64,000 nt of DNA from Enhydrobacter aerosaccus (GCF_900167455.1 NZ_FUWJ01000002.1:868305-932304); one strand, 5' to 3'. Counted from the stretch's first letter, positions 7,979 through 17,696 are shown. Numbers and translations: made by a program. Notes: a model not told the origin generated them from the sequence alone.

Positions 7979-8977
7979 ATGCGCTATGTTGTGATCGTGC
8001 TGGCCCTGCTGGCGCTGGCGGGATGCGTGCCGACACCCAAGCCGTTCGCCCATGACGGTGCCGACGATCAGGCCTACCGCCCCAAGGACGACAAGGTCGA
8101 GGTGTCGATCGCGCCCCCCAAGAACATGCCGCCGCAGCTCGGTGGCCGCGTCGCGGCAGCCTTGGCCATCGAACTCCAGTCCTACGGCATCGTCGCCACC
8201 GTGGCCCCGGCGAAGGCGCCCGCTCTCGTGACCGGCGTGATGAGCACGCGCGATGCGCCGACCGGTGGCGGCATCCAGGTCGAAGTCGAGTGGTCTCTGA
8301 GCAGCGGCAAGGGGACGGAAGGACCGTTGAGCAGCAAGACCTTCGTACGCGGCGAAGACTACGTGAATGCGACCGACCGGCTGGTGTCGCGCATTGCCCA
8401 GCAGGCCGCGCCGCAGGTGTCGACGCTGATGGGACGTCCTCCTGATTACGAGGCGCGTTCGCTGGGCCAGGTCGCGGCCGGCCTCAGCATTCCGCCCGCG
8501 CCGCCGTCGCCCACGGATGCCGACGCCGTCAATCCCGGCGCGACCACGGCCTCGGCCGCGACGAGCGCCGCGGCAGCCAAACCGACAGCGCCGTCCGCCG
8601 CCTCGCCGCCGCAGGTCAAGGTCATGGTCGCCGCGGTCACAGGCGCGCCTTCCGATGGCAATCGCCAGCTTTTCTCCGGCATGCGCCGCGCACTGGGCTC
8701 GAGCAAGATCGTCATCATGGACAAGGGCGGCGAGGACGTCTTCACCGTCACGGGGACGGTAAGCCTGACGCCAATCGACGATCGCTCCGCGCAACTCTCC
8801 GTAACCTGGCGGCTCAAGGATCCGAGCGGCAAGGACGTGGGCAAGGTCGAGCAGTCCAATCCGGTGCCGGTTGCGGCGACGCGAGGCACCTGGGCCGGGT
8901 TTGGCGACATTGTCGCAGATGCCGCCGTCGAGGGCATCCTGGAGCTGCTGGACAAGGCTTTGTCCAAGCCGCGCTGA
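7979..8977 (+). CDS. Predicted lipoprotein of unknown function
   Basis: This 332-residue protein has a clear lipoprotein signal: a short hydrophobic stretch followed by lipobox LALAGC near residue 16. Two similar-looking alpha/beta segments (about 30-140 and 205-325) flank an Ala/Pro-rich linker (about 165-205). Phrases such as LGGRVAAALAIELQSYGIVATV recall periplasmic proteins that work on small molecules or cell-wall components, but I assign no function. It follows pgeF by 54 bases and likely shares its transcript. Being a Lgt substrate type, it sits fittingly in the lgt cluster. Confidence 0.85.
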   Translation: MRYVVIVLALLALAGCVPTPKPFAHDGADDQAYRPKDDKVEVSIAPPKNMPPQLGGRVAAALAIELQSYGIVATVAPAKAPALVTGVMSTRDAPTGGGIQVEVEWSLSSGKGTEGPLSSKTFVRGEDYVNATDRLVSRIAQQAAPQVSTLMGRPPDYEARSLGQVAAGLSIPPAPPSPTDADAVNPGATTASAATSAAAAKPTAPSAASPPQVKVMVAAVTGAPSDGNRQLFSGMRRALGSSKIVIMDKGGEDVFTVTGTVSLTPIDDRSAQLSVTWRLKDPSGKDVGKVEQSNPVPVAATRGTWAGFGDIVADAAVEGILELLDKALSKPR

Positions 8978-9090
8978 AGCGCAGGCAGCCTGAATCAGCT
9001 TGTCAGAGGGGGGCTTTCGACTGTTACTGTCCGTTGAAGCGGCTCGATTCTTGCAATGCGCATGGCCGCGAGAAGGTGAGGGGATAGTTA

Positions 9091-10677
9091 ATGTTTGAAT
9101 TTCGAAGGTCAGCCGTGGCTCTGATCGCCGCGGCGGGCGTTGCTGGCCTGTTCGGCATGCCGGCAGCCGAGGCGCAGACCATCAAGGCCGTGATGCACTC
9201 GGACGTGAAGATTCTCGATCCGATCTGGACCACCGCCTACATCCAGAGAAACTTCGGCTACATGGTGTGGGACACGCTGTTCGCCATGGACGAGAAGTTC
9301 CAGGTGAAGCCGCAGATGGTCGACAAGTGGGAGGTTTCTCCCGACAAGCTGACCTGGACTTTCACCCTGCGTGATGGGCTCGTCTGGAGCAATGGCCAGC
9401 CGGTTACCAGCGAGGACTGCATCGCCTCGATCAAGCGCTGGGCCGCCAAGGACTCGATGGGCCAGAAGATGATGGCCTCGATCTCCGGCTTCGAGGCCGT
9501 CAGCCCGACCACCTTCTCCATCAAGTTCAAGGAGCCCTACGGCCTGGTGCTCGAGTCGCTGGGCAAGCCGTCCTCGAACGTGCCGTTCATGATGCCGAAG
9601 AAGACGGCCGACACGGACCCCAATACGCAGATCAAGGTCGAGGACGTGATCGGCTCGGGCCCGTTCATCTTCAAGGCCGACGAATGGAAGCCCGGCGAGA
9701 AGCTCGTCTTCCTCAAGAACACCAAGTACAAGCCGCGCGCCGAACCGGCGTCGGGACTGGCCGGAGGCAAGGTCGCCAAGGTCGATCGCGTCGAGTGGAT
9801 CGCCATGCCGGACGTCCAGACCCAGATCGGGGCGCTGCAGAACGGCGAGATCGACATGATCGAGGCGCCCGGCATCGACCTGCTGCCGATCCTGGCCAAG
9901 GACAAGAACATCAAGCTGTTCGACGCCAATCCGCTCGGCAATCAGTATGCCTTCCGCTTCAATACGTTGTTCAAGCCATTCGACAATCCGAAGATCCGGC
10001 ATGCCGTGATGGTCGCTTTCGGCCAGGAAGATTTCCTCAAGGCCACGATCGGCGATCCGAAATACTACAAGGTGTGCAAGGCGCCGTTCGTCTGCGGCAC
10101 GCCGCTCGGCTCCGACGAGGGCATGGCCGACGTGCTGAACCAGAACGCAGCCAAGGCCAAGGAACTCCTGAAGGAAGCCGGTTATGACGGCACGCCGGTC
10201 GTGCTGATGCAGTCGACCGACCTCGCCGTGCTGACCAACCTCGCCCCCGTCGCCAAGGCGCAGATGGAAGCGGCCGGCTTCAAGGTCGAGATGCAGTCGA
10301 TGGATTGGCAGACGCTGGTGGGCCGCCGCGCCAAGAAAGATCCGCCGGACAAGGGTGGCTGGAGCGCCTTCCTCACCTCCTGGGTCTCCGCCGACATCAT
10401 CAATCCGGTGATGGCAGGCTTCTTCAACGCCTCGTGCGACAAGGCCATGTTCGGCTGGCCGTGCGACGCCGAGATCGAGAAGCTGCGCGATGCCTTCTCG
10501 AAGGAGACCGATCCGGTCAAACAGAAGGAAATCGCGATGGCGCTGCAGAAGCGCTGGGTCGAGGCGCCGACGCACATCAATGTCGGCCAGTGGTATCAGC
10601 CAGTGGCCCTGCGCACCAACATCGACGGCATGCTGGTCGCCCCGGTGCCGGTGTTCTGGAACATGACGAAGAAATAA
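9091..10677 (+). CDS. ABC transporter substrate-binding protein, family 5 (peptide/nickel type), copy 1
   Basis: This 528-residue periplasmic protein has a Sec signal peptide (VALIAAAGVAGLFGMPAAEA) and no lipobox cysteine. Family 5 marks include ILDPIWTTAY near the mature N-terminus, YMVWDTLFAMDE and DKWEVSPDKLTWTFTLRDG. The family imports peptides, nickel, glutathione and related compounds; the ligand here is unknown. It is the first gene of the transporter operon, after 113 bases without a gene. A second full-length paralog follows immediately. Confidence 0.93.
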   Translation: MFEFRRSAVALIAAAGVAGLFGMPAAEAQTIKAVMHSDVKILDPIWTTAYIQRNFGYMVWDTLFAMDEKFQVKPQMVDKWEVSPDKLTWTFTLRDGLVWSNGQPVTSEDCIASIKRWAAKDSMGQKMMASISGFEAVSPTTFSIKFKEPYGLVLESLGKPSSNVPFMMPKKTADTDPNTQIKVEDVIGSGPFIFKADEWKPGEKLVFLKNTKYKPRAEPASGLAGGKVAKVDRVEWIAMPDVQTQIGALQNGEIDMIEAPGIDLLPILAKDKNIKLFDANPLGNQYAFRFNTLFKPFDNPKIRHAVMVAFGQEDFLKATIGDPKYYKVCKAPFVCGTPLGSDEGMADVLNQNAAKAKELLKEAGYDGTPVVLMQSTDLAVLTNLAPVAKAQMEAAGFKVEMQSMDWQTLVGRRAKKDPPDKGGWSAFLTSWVSADIINPVMAGFFNASCDKAMFGWPCDAEIEKLRDAFSKETDPVKQKEIAMALQKRWVEAPTHINVGQWYQPVALRTNIDGMLVAPVPVFWNMTKK

Positions 10678-10689
10678 CAATCGTCGACA

Positions 10690-10719
10690 GGCACGCGGGG
10701 ACGCCGGTCCTCGCGTGCC
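10690..10719 (+). repeat. Intercistronic hairpin 1 between the two binding-protein genes
   Basis: This is a 12-bp stem (GGCACGCGGGGA/TCCTCGCGTGCC, one G-T pair) with a 6-base loop, starting 12 bases after the first binding-protein stop. No T-run follows, so it is more like an mRNA-stabilising or pause structure than a classical terminator. Confidence 0.6.
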
Positions 10720-10720
10720 C

Positions 10721-10756
10721 ATCGACGAGCGCAGGCGAAGATCTGCGCTCATCGAT
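10721..10756 (+). repeat. Intercistronic hairpin 2 between the two binding-protein genes
   Basis: This is a 14-base stem with one mismatch (ATCGACGAGCGCAG at 10721-10734, CTGCGCTCATCGAT at 10743-10756) and an 8-base loop. It is immediately adjacent to hairpin 1. The ribosome site of the second gene follows at about 10767-10773. Confidence 0.6.
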
Positions 10757-10781
10757 GGGAGAAAACGGAGGGGCTTCAGTA

Positions 10782-12371
10782 ATGACAAAGACGACCATCA
10801 ACAGGCGTGCATTCGGCATTCTGACGACCGGCGCCATCGTGGCGGCCGCGACGTCCGCGCGCGCCCAGGACAAGAAGGTCCTGCGCTTCGTGCAGAACGG
10901 CAACATGTCGATCCTCGACCCGATCTGGACGACGGCCTATGTGACGCGCACGCACGGCTATTTCATCTACGACACGCTGTTCGCGATGGACGCCAACAAC
11001 GCGATCAAGCCGCAGATGGTCGACAAGTGGGAAGTGTCCCCCGACAAGACCGAGTGGACCTTCACGCTGCGCGACGGGCTGGAATGGCACGACGGCAAGC
11101 CGGTCACGTCGGAGGACTGCATCCCCTCGATCAAGCGCTGGGGTGCGCGCGATGCGATGGGCCTGAAGCTGATGGAGTTCGTGAAGGACTTCAAGGCGGT
11201 GGACGCCAAGACCTTCAAGATGATCCTTAAGGAACCCTACGGGCTTGTGCTCGAGTCGCTGGGCAAGCCGTCCTCGAACGTGCCCTTCATGATGCCCAAG
11301 CGCATCGCCGAGACCGATCCCTTCAAGCAGATCGACAGCCAGATCGGCTCCGGGCCTTTCGTCTACGTCAATGCCGAGTCCAAGCCCGGCGAGAAGCACG
11401 TCTACGTCAAGAACCCGAAATACAAGCCGCGCAGCGAGGCGCCGTCCGGCTTGTCGGGCGGAAAGGTCGTGAAGATCGAGCGGGTCGAGATCATCGAGAT
11501 GCCGGATCCGCAGCAGCAGGTGAACGCGATCATTGCCGGCGAAATCGATCTGATCGAACAGCCGCCGCACGATCTGCTGCCGATCATGAAGGCCGACAAG
11601 AGCGTACAGCTGGTCGACTGGAATCCGCTCGGCCAGCAGTTCATCTATCGCATGAACCACCTGCAGCCGCCGTTCAACAATCCCAAGATTCGGCAGGCGG
11701 CGCTCCTCACCATCCGCCAGGAGGACTACCTCAAGGCCACGGTCGGCGCGCCCGAGTACTACAAGGTGAGTTCGGCCGCCTTCATCAGCGGCACGCCCAA
11801 CGCCTTCGATACGCCGAACGACCTCCTCATCAAGCCCAACTTCGAGAAGTCGAAGCAGCTTCTCAAGGAAGCCGGCTACGACGGCACGCCGATCGTGCTG
11901 ATGCAGTCGACCACTCTGCCGGTTCTTACCAACACAGCACCCGTCACCAAGGCGCTGCTCGAGCAGGGCGGCTTCAAGGTCGACATGCAGTCGATGGACT
12001 GGCAGACGCTGGTGACACGCCGCACCAAGAAGGATCCGCCGAGCCAGGGTGGCTGGAACCTGTTCCACACCTTCACCGTGGCGGCCGACATCCTCAATCC
12101 GATCTCCAACACCTACATGGTGGCGCAGGGAGACAAGTCGTGGTTCGGCTGGCCGACCGATCCCGAGATGGAGAAGCTGCGCGACGCCTATTCGAAGGAA
12201 ACGGATCCGGCGAAGGCGAAGGAGTTGGCACATTCCGTGCAGAACCGTGCCGTAGAGACCGCGCAATATGCCTGGATCGGCCAATGGTACGGGCCCGGCG
12301 CCGCACGCAAGAACATCACGGGCTGGCTCAAGGCGCCTGTCCCGGTTATGTGGAACATCGAAAAAGCGTGA
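10782..12371 (+). CDS. ABC transporter substrate-binding protein, family 5, copy 2
   Basis: This 529-residue periplasmic protein is homologous over its whole length to the preceding gene; both contain LVLESLGKPSSNVPFMMPK and MQSMDWQTLV. The N-terminus (TINRRAFGILTTGAIVAAATSARA) is Tat-like or Sec, with RR before the hydrophobic core. The ATG at 10782 has GGAGGGG at a good distance. Substitutions cluster outside the shared core (for example WSNGQ versus WHDGK), so the two receptors probably feed different ligands into one transporter, as with multi-receptor Dpp systems (inference). Confidence 0.93.
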   Translation: MTKTTINRRAFGILTTGAIVAAATSARAQDKKVLRFVQNGNMSILDPIWTTAYVTRTHGYFIYDTLFAMDANNAIKPQMVDKWEVSPDKTEWTFTLRDGLEWHDGKPVTSEDCIPSIKRWGARDAMGLKLMEFVKDFKAVDAKTFKMILKEPYGLVLESLGKPSSNVPFMMPKRIAETDPFKQIDSQIGSGPFVYVNAESKPGEKHVYVKNPKYKPRSEAPSGLSGGKVVKIERVEIIEMPDPQQQVNAIIAGEIDLIEQPPHDLLPIMKADKSVQLVDWNPLGQQFIYRMNHLQPPFNNPKIRQAALLTIRQEDYLKATVGAPEYYKVSSAAFISGTPNAFDTPNDLLIKPNFEKSKQLLKEAGYDGTPIVLMQSTTLPVLTNTAPVTKALLEQGGFKVDMQSMDWQTLVTRRTKKDPPSQGGWNLFHTFTVAADILNPISNTYMVAQGDKSWFGWPTDPEMEKLRDAYSKETDPAKAKELAHSVQNRAVETAQYAWIGQWYGPGAARKNITGWLKAPVPVMWNIEKA

Positions 12372-12383
12372 ACCAGCGTCGTC

Positions 12384-12413
12384 GCGCTCGTCCGGATCTG
12401 GCCGGACGCGCGC
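12384..12413 (+). repeat. Intercistronic hairpin before the permease genes
   Basis: The stem is CGTCCGG/CCGGACG (12389-12395/12402-12408) extended by GCGC/GCGC beyond one mismatch, with loop ATCTGG. It is in the 62-base gap between the second binding protein and the first permease. With the two hairpins upstream, it brackets the second receptor gene. Confidence 0.5.
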
Positions 12414-12433
12414 GGCGGCTCGAGTAAGGATAA

Positions 12434-13375
12434 ATGATCGACTTCATAGCCCGTCGTCTCGTCTCCATCGTGCCTGTGTTGGCGGTGGTGGCGATCTTCG
12501 TCTTCCTGATGCTGCGACTTACGCCCGGCGATCCCGCCGCGGTGATCGCCGGCGACAACGCCACGTCTGACCAGATTGCCGATATCCGTGCCAAGCTTGG
12601 TCTCGACCTGCCGATCTGGCAGCAATTCGCGATCTGGGCCGGCGACATGCTGCGCGGCAATTTCGGCGAGAGCTTCTTCTTCAAGAAGACCGTCGCCGAA
12701 CTGATCGCGCAGCGCATCGAACCGACCCTTTCGCTCGCCATCTGCACGCTGATCCTGGCTGTCGTCGTCGCCGTGCCGCTCGGCGTCATCGCCGCTTATC
12801 GCCATGGCTCGTGGGTCGATCGGCTCGTGATGGGCTTCTCGGTACTGGGCTTCTCGGTGCCGGTGTTCGTGATCGGCTATTGCCTCATCTATGTCTTCGC
12901 CATCGATCTCGGCTGGCTGCCGGTGCAGGGTTACACGCGAATCGGCGTCGATTTCGGCTCCTTCCTCGAGCACATGGTATTGCCGTCCGTCAGTCTTGCC
13001 GTGGTCTATATCGCGCTGATCGCGCGCATCACCCGCGCCTCGGTGCTCGAGGTGCTGAACGAGGACTATATCCGCACCGCCCGCGCCAAGGGTCTCAGCA
13101 ACCGCGTCGTGCTGATGCGCCATGCGCTGCGTAACGCCGCCGTTCCGATCCTCACCGTGATCGGCATCGGCATCGCCCTGCTGATCGGCGGCGCCGTGGT
13201 GACCGAAAGCGTCTACGGCCTGCCCGGCCTCGGCCGCCTCACCATCGAAGCCGTGCTGAGCCGCGACTTCCCGACCATCCAGGCGGTCATCCTGCTGTTC
13301 TCCGTCGTGTATGTCCTGATCAACCTGCTGATCGACATCGCCTACACCCTGTTCGACCCGAGGATCCGCTATTGA
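12434..13375 (+). CDS. ABC transporter permease, DppB family
   Basis: This 313-residue inner-membrane protein has the DppB/OppB architecture: first helix with the N-terminal FLMLRLTPGDPAAVIAGDNA segment, then about five more helices and the EAA loop near DYIRTARAKGLSNRVV. It ends with IDIAYTLFDPRIRY, the usual C-terminus. An AAGGATAA ribosome site precedes the ATG. The next gene starts on a TTG overlapping this stop. Confidence 0.95.
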   Translation: MIDFIARRLVSIVPVLAVVAIFVFLMLRLTPGDPAAVIAGDNATSDQIADIRAKLGLDLPIWQQFAIWAGDMLRGNFGESFFFKKTVAELIAQRIEPTLSLAICTLILAVVVAVPLGVIAAYRHGSWVDRLVMGFSVLGFSVPVFVIGYCLIYVFAIDLGWLPVQGYTRIGVDFGSFLEHMVLPSVSLAVVYIALIARITRASVLEVLNEDYIRTARAKGLSNRVVLMRHALRNAAVPILTVIGIGIALLIGGAVVTESVYGLPGLGRLTIEAVLSRDFPTIQAVILLFSVVYVLINLLIDIAYTLFDPRIRY

Positions 13376-14307
13376 GCGCGATTGCCGAAGAAGTCGTCGA
13401 CTCCGCCGCGATCGCGTCGGCCTCGACCAAACGCAAGCCGCTGTGGCAGCTTGCCATCCGCAACCCCGCAGTCATTTTCGGCGGCGTGATCCTGCTGATC
13501 ATGGTGGCGATCGCCATCCTGGCGCCGTTCCTCGGTACCGTCGACCCGACGCGGATCGATCCCGCCAGCCGCAACAAGCGGCCGGGCACCGAGCTCACGG
13601 TCCGGCACGATGACGGTACCACCACCAAGCGCATCGCCTACATGGGCACCGACAGCCTGGGCCGAGACGTCTACAGCCGCGTCCTGTACGGCACGCGCGT
13701 GTCGTTGATCGTCGGCATCTCGGTGGCGGTGCTTGCGGTCGCACTGGGCCTGATGATCGGCATGGTGTCGGGCTACATCCGATGGGCCGACGGCTTCATC
13801 ATGCGCATCATGGACGGGCTGATGGCGATTCCGGGCATCCTGCTCGCCATCGCCCTGGTGTCGATCTGGCGGGCCGGCGTCGTCACCGTGATCTTCGCGA
13901 TCGTCGTGCCGGAAGTGCCGCGCGTCGTGCGCCTCGTGCGCTCGATCGTCCTGACCGTGCGCGAGGAACCCTACGTCGAGGGCGCGATCTCGGTCGGTAC
14001 GCCGACCTTCACGCTGCTGATGCGCCACATCCTGCCGAACACGATAGCGCCGCTGATCGTGCAGGCGACCTTCACGGCCGCCGCCGCCATCATCACCGAG
14101 GCGATCCTGAGCTTCCTCGGCATCGGCATCCCGCCGGAGACGCCGAGCTGGGGCAACATCATGGCGGAAGGCCGGACGCTGTTCCGCATCTTCCCGCACA
14201 ACATCCTCTATCCGGGCATCTTCCTCGCCTTCGCCGTGCTCGCCATCAATGTGATGGGTGACGGCCTGCGCGACACGCTCGATCCAAAGATGAGAAAAAG
14301 TACATGA
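13372..14307 (+). CDS. ABC transporter permease, DppC family
   Basis: This 311-residue partner permease shows the DppC pattern: a cytoplasmic N-terminal region, first helix about 33-53, periplasmic loop with RHDDGTTTKRIAYMGTDSLG then GRDVYSRVLYGTR, and EAA loop VEGAISVGTPTFTLLMRHIL. The TTG start at 13372 overlaps the DppB-type stop as TTGA, and the gene's end overlaps the ATPase start as ATGA, so all three are coupled. A TTG start in this overlap fits the homology onset. Confidence 0.94.
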   Translation: MSAIAEEVVDSAAIASASTKRKPLWQLAIRNPAVIFGGVILLIMVAIAILAPFLGTVDPTRIDPASRNKRPGTELTVRHDDGTTTKRIAYMGTDSLGRDVYSRVLYGTRVSLIVGISVAVLAVALGLMIGMVSGYIRWADGFIMRIMDGLMAIPGILLAIALVSIWRAGVVTVIFAIVVPEVPRVVRLVRSIVLTVREEPYVEGAISVGTPTFTLLMRHILPNTIAPLIVQATFTAAAAIITEAILSFLGIGIPPETPSWGNIMAEGRTLFRIFPHNILYPGIFLAFAVLAINVMGDGLRDTLDPKMRKST

Positions 14308-15989
14308 GTGCCAGCGTTTCGACATCCTCCCCTGCAGGGGCTACGGCGCCGCAGGGAGGAAAGGCCAAAGCGAGTGGCCCGGTTCTCGAGGTCAAGAACC
14401 TGAGCGTGGCGCTGCCCTCGGGCGGCGATCGCGTCAACGCCGTCAACAATGTGAGCTTCACCGTCAATCCCGGCGAGATCGTCTGCCTGGTGGGCGAGTC
14501 GGGCTCGGGCAAGTCGGTGATCTCCTTCACCATCATGGGCCTTCTCGCCAAGGCGCTGAAGCCGGTCGCGGGCGAGATCCTGCTCGAAGGCGAGAACGTG
14601 CTGGCGGCGAGCGAAGCACGACTGCGCGAGCTGCGCTGCACGCGCATGTCGATGATCTTCCAGGAACCCATGACCGCCCTCAATCCGGTCATGACCTGCG
14701 GCGAGCAGATCGACGAGGTCCTGCGTACCCACACCAAGCTCGATGCCGCCAAGCGCAAGGCGAAGATCATCGGCATCCTCACCCGCGTGAAGCTGCCCGA
14801 GCCGGAGCGGATCTACGCCTCCTTCCCGCATCAGCTCTCCGGCGGCCAGCGCCAGCGCATCATGATCGCCATGGCGCTGGTCCTCGATCCGGTGCTGCTG
14901 ATCGCCGACGAGCCGACGACGGCGCTCGACGTCACCACGCAGGCGGAGATCCTGAAGCTGATCGCCGAGCTGCAGGAGGGCCAGGGTACCGGTGTCCTGT
15001 TCATCACGCACGACTTCGGCGTGGTCGCCGAGATCGCCCATCGCGTGGCGGTGCTGCGTTGGGGTGAACTCGTCGAGATGGGGCAGACGGAGCAGATCCT
15101 GTCGCGTCCGGAGCAGCCCTACACGCGCATGCTGATCTCCTCGGTGCCGTCGATCCATCCGGCGCATCGCGGCGTGCGGCTGGCCCGCGAGACGGTGTTG
15201 CGCACCGAGAAGCTCGGCAAGATCTACTCCAGCAAGTCGATGTTCCAGAAGTCGCGCGTGGTGAAGGCCGCGGTCGATGTCGATCTCGAGGTCCGCAAGG
15301 GCGAGACGCTCGGCATCGTGGGCGAGTCGGGGTCAGGCAAGTCGACGGTGGCGCGCTGCATCGCTCGCCTCATCGATCCCAGCGAGGGCAACGTCTATCT
15401 CGGCGACACCGAGATCGCCCGCATTCCCGCCGTCCGTCTGCGGCCGCATCGTCGCAAGGTGCAGATCGTGTTCCAGGACCCGTATCGGTCGCTCAATCCG
15501 CGCATGACGGTGGGCGATTCGGTCATCGAAGGCCCGATGAACTTCGGCCTCGGCCGTGCCGAGGCGGTCAATCGGGCACGCAAACTGATGGAAACGGTGC
15601 GGCTCGATCCCAACGCGCTCGACCGCTACCCGCATCAGTTCTCCGGCGGCCAGCGCCAGCGCATCTGCATCGCCCGCGCGCTCGCCATGGAGCCCGAGTT
15701 GCTGATCGCCGACGAGGCCGTCTCCGCCCTCGATGTGTCGGTGCAGAAGCAGGTACTGGAACTCCTCGACGAGATCCGCCAGCGCCTGAACCTTGCCGTG
15801 TTGTTCATCACCCACGACCTGCGCGTCGCCGCGCAGATCTGCGACTACGTCGCAGTGATGAGCCAGGGCCGCGTGGTCGAGTACGGCGCCGCCGAGCAGG
15901 TCTTCGGCGCGCCCAAGCACGAGTATACGAAGGCCCTGTTCGCCGCCGCTCCCGGCCGCGAGTGGCAGTTCGGCAAGTTCGCCGCCTGA
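14304..15989 (+). CDS. ABC transporter fused double ATP-binding protein (DppD-DppF type)
   Basis: This 561-residue protein contains two complete nucleotide-binding domains in one chain, about residues 25-290 and 295-555. Domain 1 has Walker A GESGSGKS, signature LSGGQRQR and Walker [13 protein letters not shown]. Domain 2 has [16 protein letters not shown] and [12 protein letters not shown]. Domain 1 also carries the peptide-transporter C-terminal segment ending in [14 protein letters not shown]. Domain 2's D-loop region reads DEAVSALD rather than DEPTSALD, a common tolerated variant. It energises the two permeases just upstream. Confidence 0.94.
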   Translation: MSASVSTSSPAGATAPQGGKAKASGPVLEVKNLSVALPSGGDRVNAVNNVSFTVNPGEIVCLVGESGSGKSVISFTIMGLLAKALKPVAGEILLEGENVLAASEARLRELRCTRMSMIFQEPMTALNPVMTCGEQIDEVLRTHTKLDAAKRKAKIIGILTRVKLPEPERIYASFPHQLSGGQRQRIMIAMALVLDPVLLIADEPTTALDVTTQAEILKLIAELQEGQGTGVLFITHDFGVVAEIAHRVAVLRWGELVEMGQTEQILSRPEQPYTRMLISSVPSIHPAHRGVRLARETVLRTEKLGKIYSSKSMFQKSRVVKAAVDVDLEVRKGETLGIVGESGSGKSTVARCIARLIDPSEGNVYLGDTEIARIPAVRLRPHRRKVQIVFQDPYRSLNPRMTVGDSVIEGPMNFGLGRAEAVNRARKLMETVRLDPNALDRYPHQFSGGQRQRICIARALAMEPELLIADEAVSALDVSVQKQVLELLDEIRQRLNLAVLFITHDLRVAAQICDYVAVMSQGRVVEYGAAEQVFGAPKHEYTKALFAAAPGREWQFGKFAA

Positions 15990-15994
15990 GACAC

Positions 15995-16037
15995 TTCCGA
16001 GCTTCCTCCCTCGCGCCAATGGGGGAGGAAGCCGGAA
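15995..16037 (+). terminator. Long hairpin after the peptide-type ABC operon
   Basis: Stem TTCCG plus GCTTCCTCCCTC (one bulged A) pairs with its complement ending CGGAA, leaving an 8-base loop: about 17 bp in total. It starts 6 bases after the ATPase stop. There is no T-run, but the position and strength suggest the 3' end of the operon mRNA. Confidence 0.6.
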
Positions 16038-16085
16038 CGCCGCGGGAGACTTGCCGACGCGGCGGCGCGGGATCAGATTCCCGCC

Positions 16086-17696
16086 ATGAGCCAAGGATTT
16101 CTCGAGGACGCCTCGTTCAACCAGTCGCCTGCCTTCGGCGACGTCGATCTGTTCACCGCCGACAAGCCGCTCGCCGACGCCGCCGCACGATACGGGCTCG
16201 ATCTCAAGGCGCTGTCGGCCTGCGGCAAGGATTACGGATCGGCAGCAACGCTCGATCTCGGTCGGGTCGCCAACGAGAATCCTCCCAAGCTGCGAACGAT
16301 GGACGGCAAGGGCAATCGCATCGACTTCGTGGAATTCCACCCGGCCTATCATGCGCTGATGGCCAAGAGCATCGGGTTCGGTATCCACGGCTCCGCCCAT
16401 GATGGCAGCGAGCCCGCCGGCCCGATGACCAGCCGCGCCGTACGCCTCTATCTCGCGACCCAGGCCGAGGCAGGCCATCTCTGCCCCATCACCATGACCC
16501 ATGCCTGCATCGGCGCCCTGCAGTCGGAGCCGGCACTACTCGACAAGTGGCGCAGCCAGATCCTGTCGCGCACCTACGATCCCCGGCCGCTGCCCTGGTG
16601 GGAAAAGAAGGGCGTGACCCTCGGCATGGGCATGACCGAGCGGCAGGGCGGCACCGACGTGCGGGCCAACATCACCGAGGCCGTGGCCGTCGGCGATCAT
16701 GTCGAAATCAGCGGCCACAAATGGTTCATGTCTGCACCGATGTGCGACGCCTTCCTGGTGCTGGCCCAGGCCGAAGGCGGCCTGACCTGTTATCTCATGC
16801 CGCGCTACCGGCCCGACGGCAGCAGGAACGGGCTGCGCTTCCAGCGGCTGAAGGACAAGCTCGGCAACAAGTCCAATGCCTCGTCCGAGGTCGAGTTCCA
16901 TTCCGCCTATGCCGAGCGCGTCGGCCCCGAAGGCGCGGGCGTGCGCACCATCATCGAGATGGTGAACCTCACGCGCCTCGATTGCGCCGTCGCCTCCGCC
17001 GGGCAGATGCGCTTCGGCCTCAGCCAGGCGCTGAACCACATCCGCAACCGCTCGGTGTTCCAGCGCCGGCTCAGCGACCAGCCGGCGATGCAGGCCGTCG
17101 CCGCCGACCTCGCGCTCGAATTGGAGGCCCAGGTGGCCCTGGTGTTCCGCCTCGCCCATGCGGTCGACAAGGGCGAGACCGCCTATGCGCGGCTGCTGAC
17201 GCCGGCCGTGAAGTTCCTGGTGTGCAAGAGCACGCCGCAGGTGGTCTACGAATCGCTCGAATGCCTGGGCGGCAACGGCTATTCCGAGGAGCTGCCGATG
17301 GCCCGTCTCTATCGCGAGGCCCCGCTCAACGCGATCTGGGAGGGCTCGGGCAACGTAATGGCGCTCGATGTCCTGCGCGCCGCCGCACGCCAGCCCGATG
17401 CGGCGATGGAGACGATATCGGCCCTCGTGAGGACCGCATCGAAGGCATGCGACGTCACAGCCCTCGCGACGACGCTCGAACGCACGCTCAAGGCGCCTGA
17501 CGCCGAACGCCGCGCTCGTTTCCTTTGCGAGGGCCTCGCAAAACTAGCGGCGCTCGCGGCATTGGCCGAAGCGAACTCGCCCTTCGCCTCGCTCTATGGC
17601 GAGGCGCGCCTGAAGGGCGGCCACTTCAGCCAGTTCGGCACCGCCGATCTCGGCCGGCAGGAGATTGCCCTGATGGACCGCGCGCTGGCGGCTTGA
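16086..17696 (+). CDS. aidB: AidB-like acyl-CoA dehydrogenase family protein
   Basis: This 536-residue flavoprotein closely follows the E. coli AidB pattern (541 residues): N-terminal FNQSPAFGDVDLF, the HPAYHALM segment, GMTERQGGTDVRAN, LGNKSNASSEVEF and CLGGNGYSEELPMARL. AidB is part of the Ada adaptive response, binds FAD and DNA and is thought to protect against alkylating agents; a physiological dehydrogenase substrate is not established. No Ada or AlkB gene is nearby, so induction cannot be judged. It follows the peptide-type ABC operon by 96 bases containing a terminator-like hairpin. Confidence 0.88.
   Translation: MSQGFLEDASFNQSPAFGDVDLFTADKPLADAAARYGLDLKALSACGKDYGSAATLDLGRVANENPPKLRTMDGKGNRIDFVEFHPAYHALMAKSIGFGIHGSAHDGSEPAGPMTSRAVRLYLATQAEAGHLCPITMTHACIGALQSEPALLDKWRSQILSRTYDPRPLPWWEKKGVTLGMGMTERQGGTDVRANITEAVAVGDHVEISGHKWFMSAPMCDAFLVLAQAEGGLTCYLMPRYRPDGSRNGLRFQRLKDKLGNKSNASSEVEFHSAYAERVGPEGAGVRTIIEMVNLTRLDCAVASAGQMRFGLSQALNHIRNRSVFQRRLSDQPAMQAVAADLALELEAQVALVFRLAHAVDKGETAYARLLTPAVKFLVCKSTPQVVYESLECLGGNGYSEELPMARLYREAPLNAIWEGSGNVMALDVLRAAARQPDAAMETISALVRTASKACDVTALATTLERTLKAPDAERRARFLCEGLAKLAALAALAEANSPFASLYGEARLKGGHFSQFGTADLGRQEIALMDRALAA

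Noticed and set aside
7926..7994. A 22-codon hydrophobic ORF (TTG start) between pgeF and the lipoprotein
   Set aside because: It is hydrophobic only because it reads through the region of the lipoprotein signal in another frame, has a weak start and no conservation evidence.
9109..10788. Long minus-strand frame antisense to the first binding protein
   Set aside because: No recognisable domain; the sense strand encodes a clear family 5 receptor. The same applies to the antisense frame at 10776-12284.
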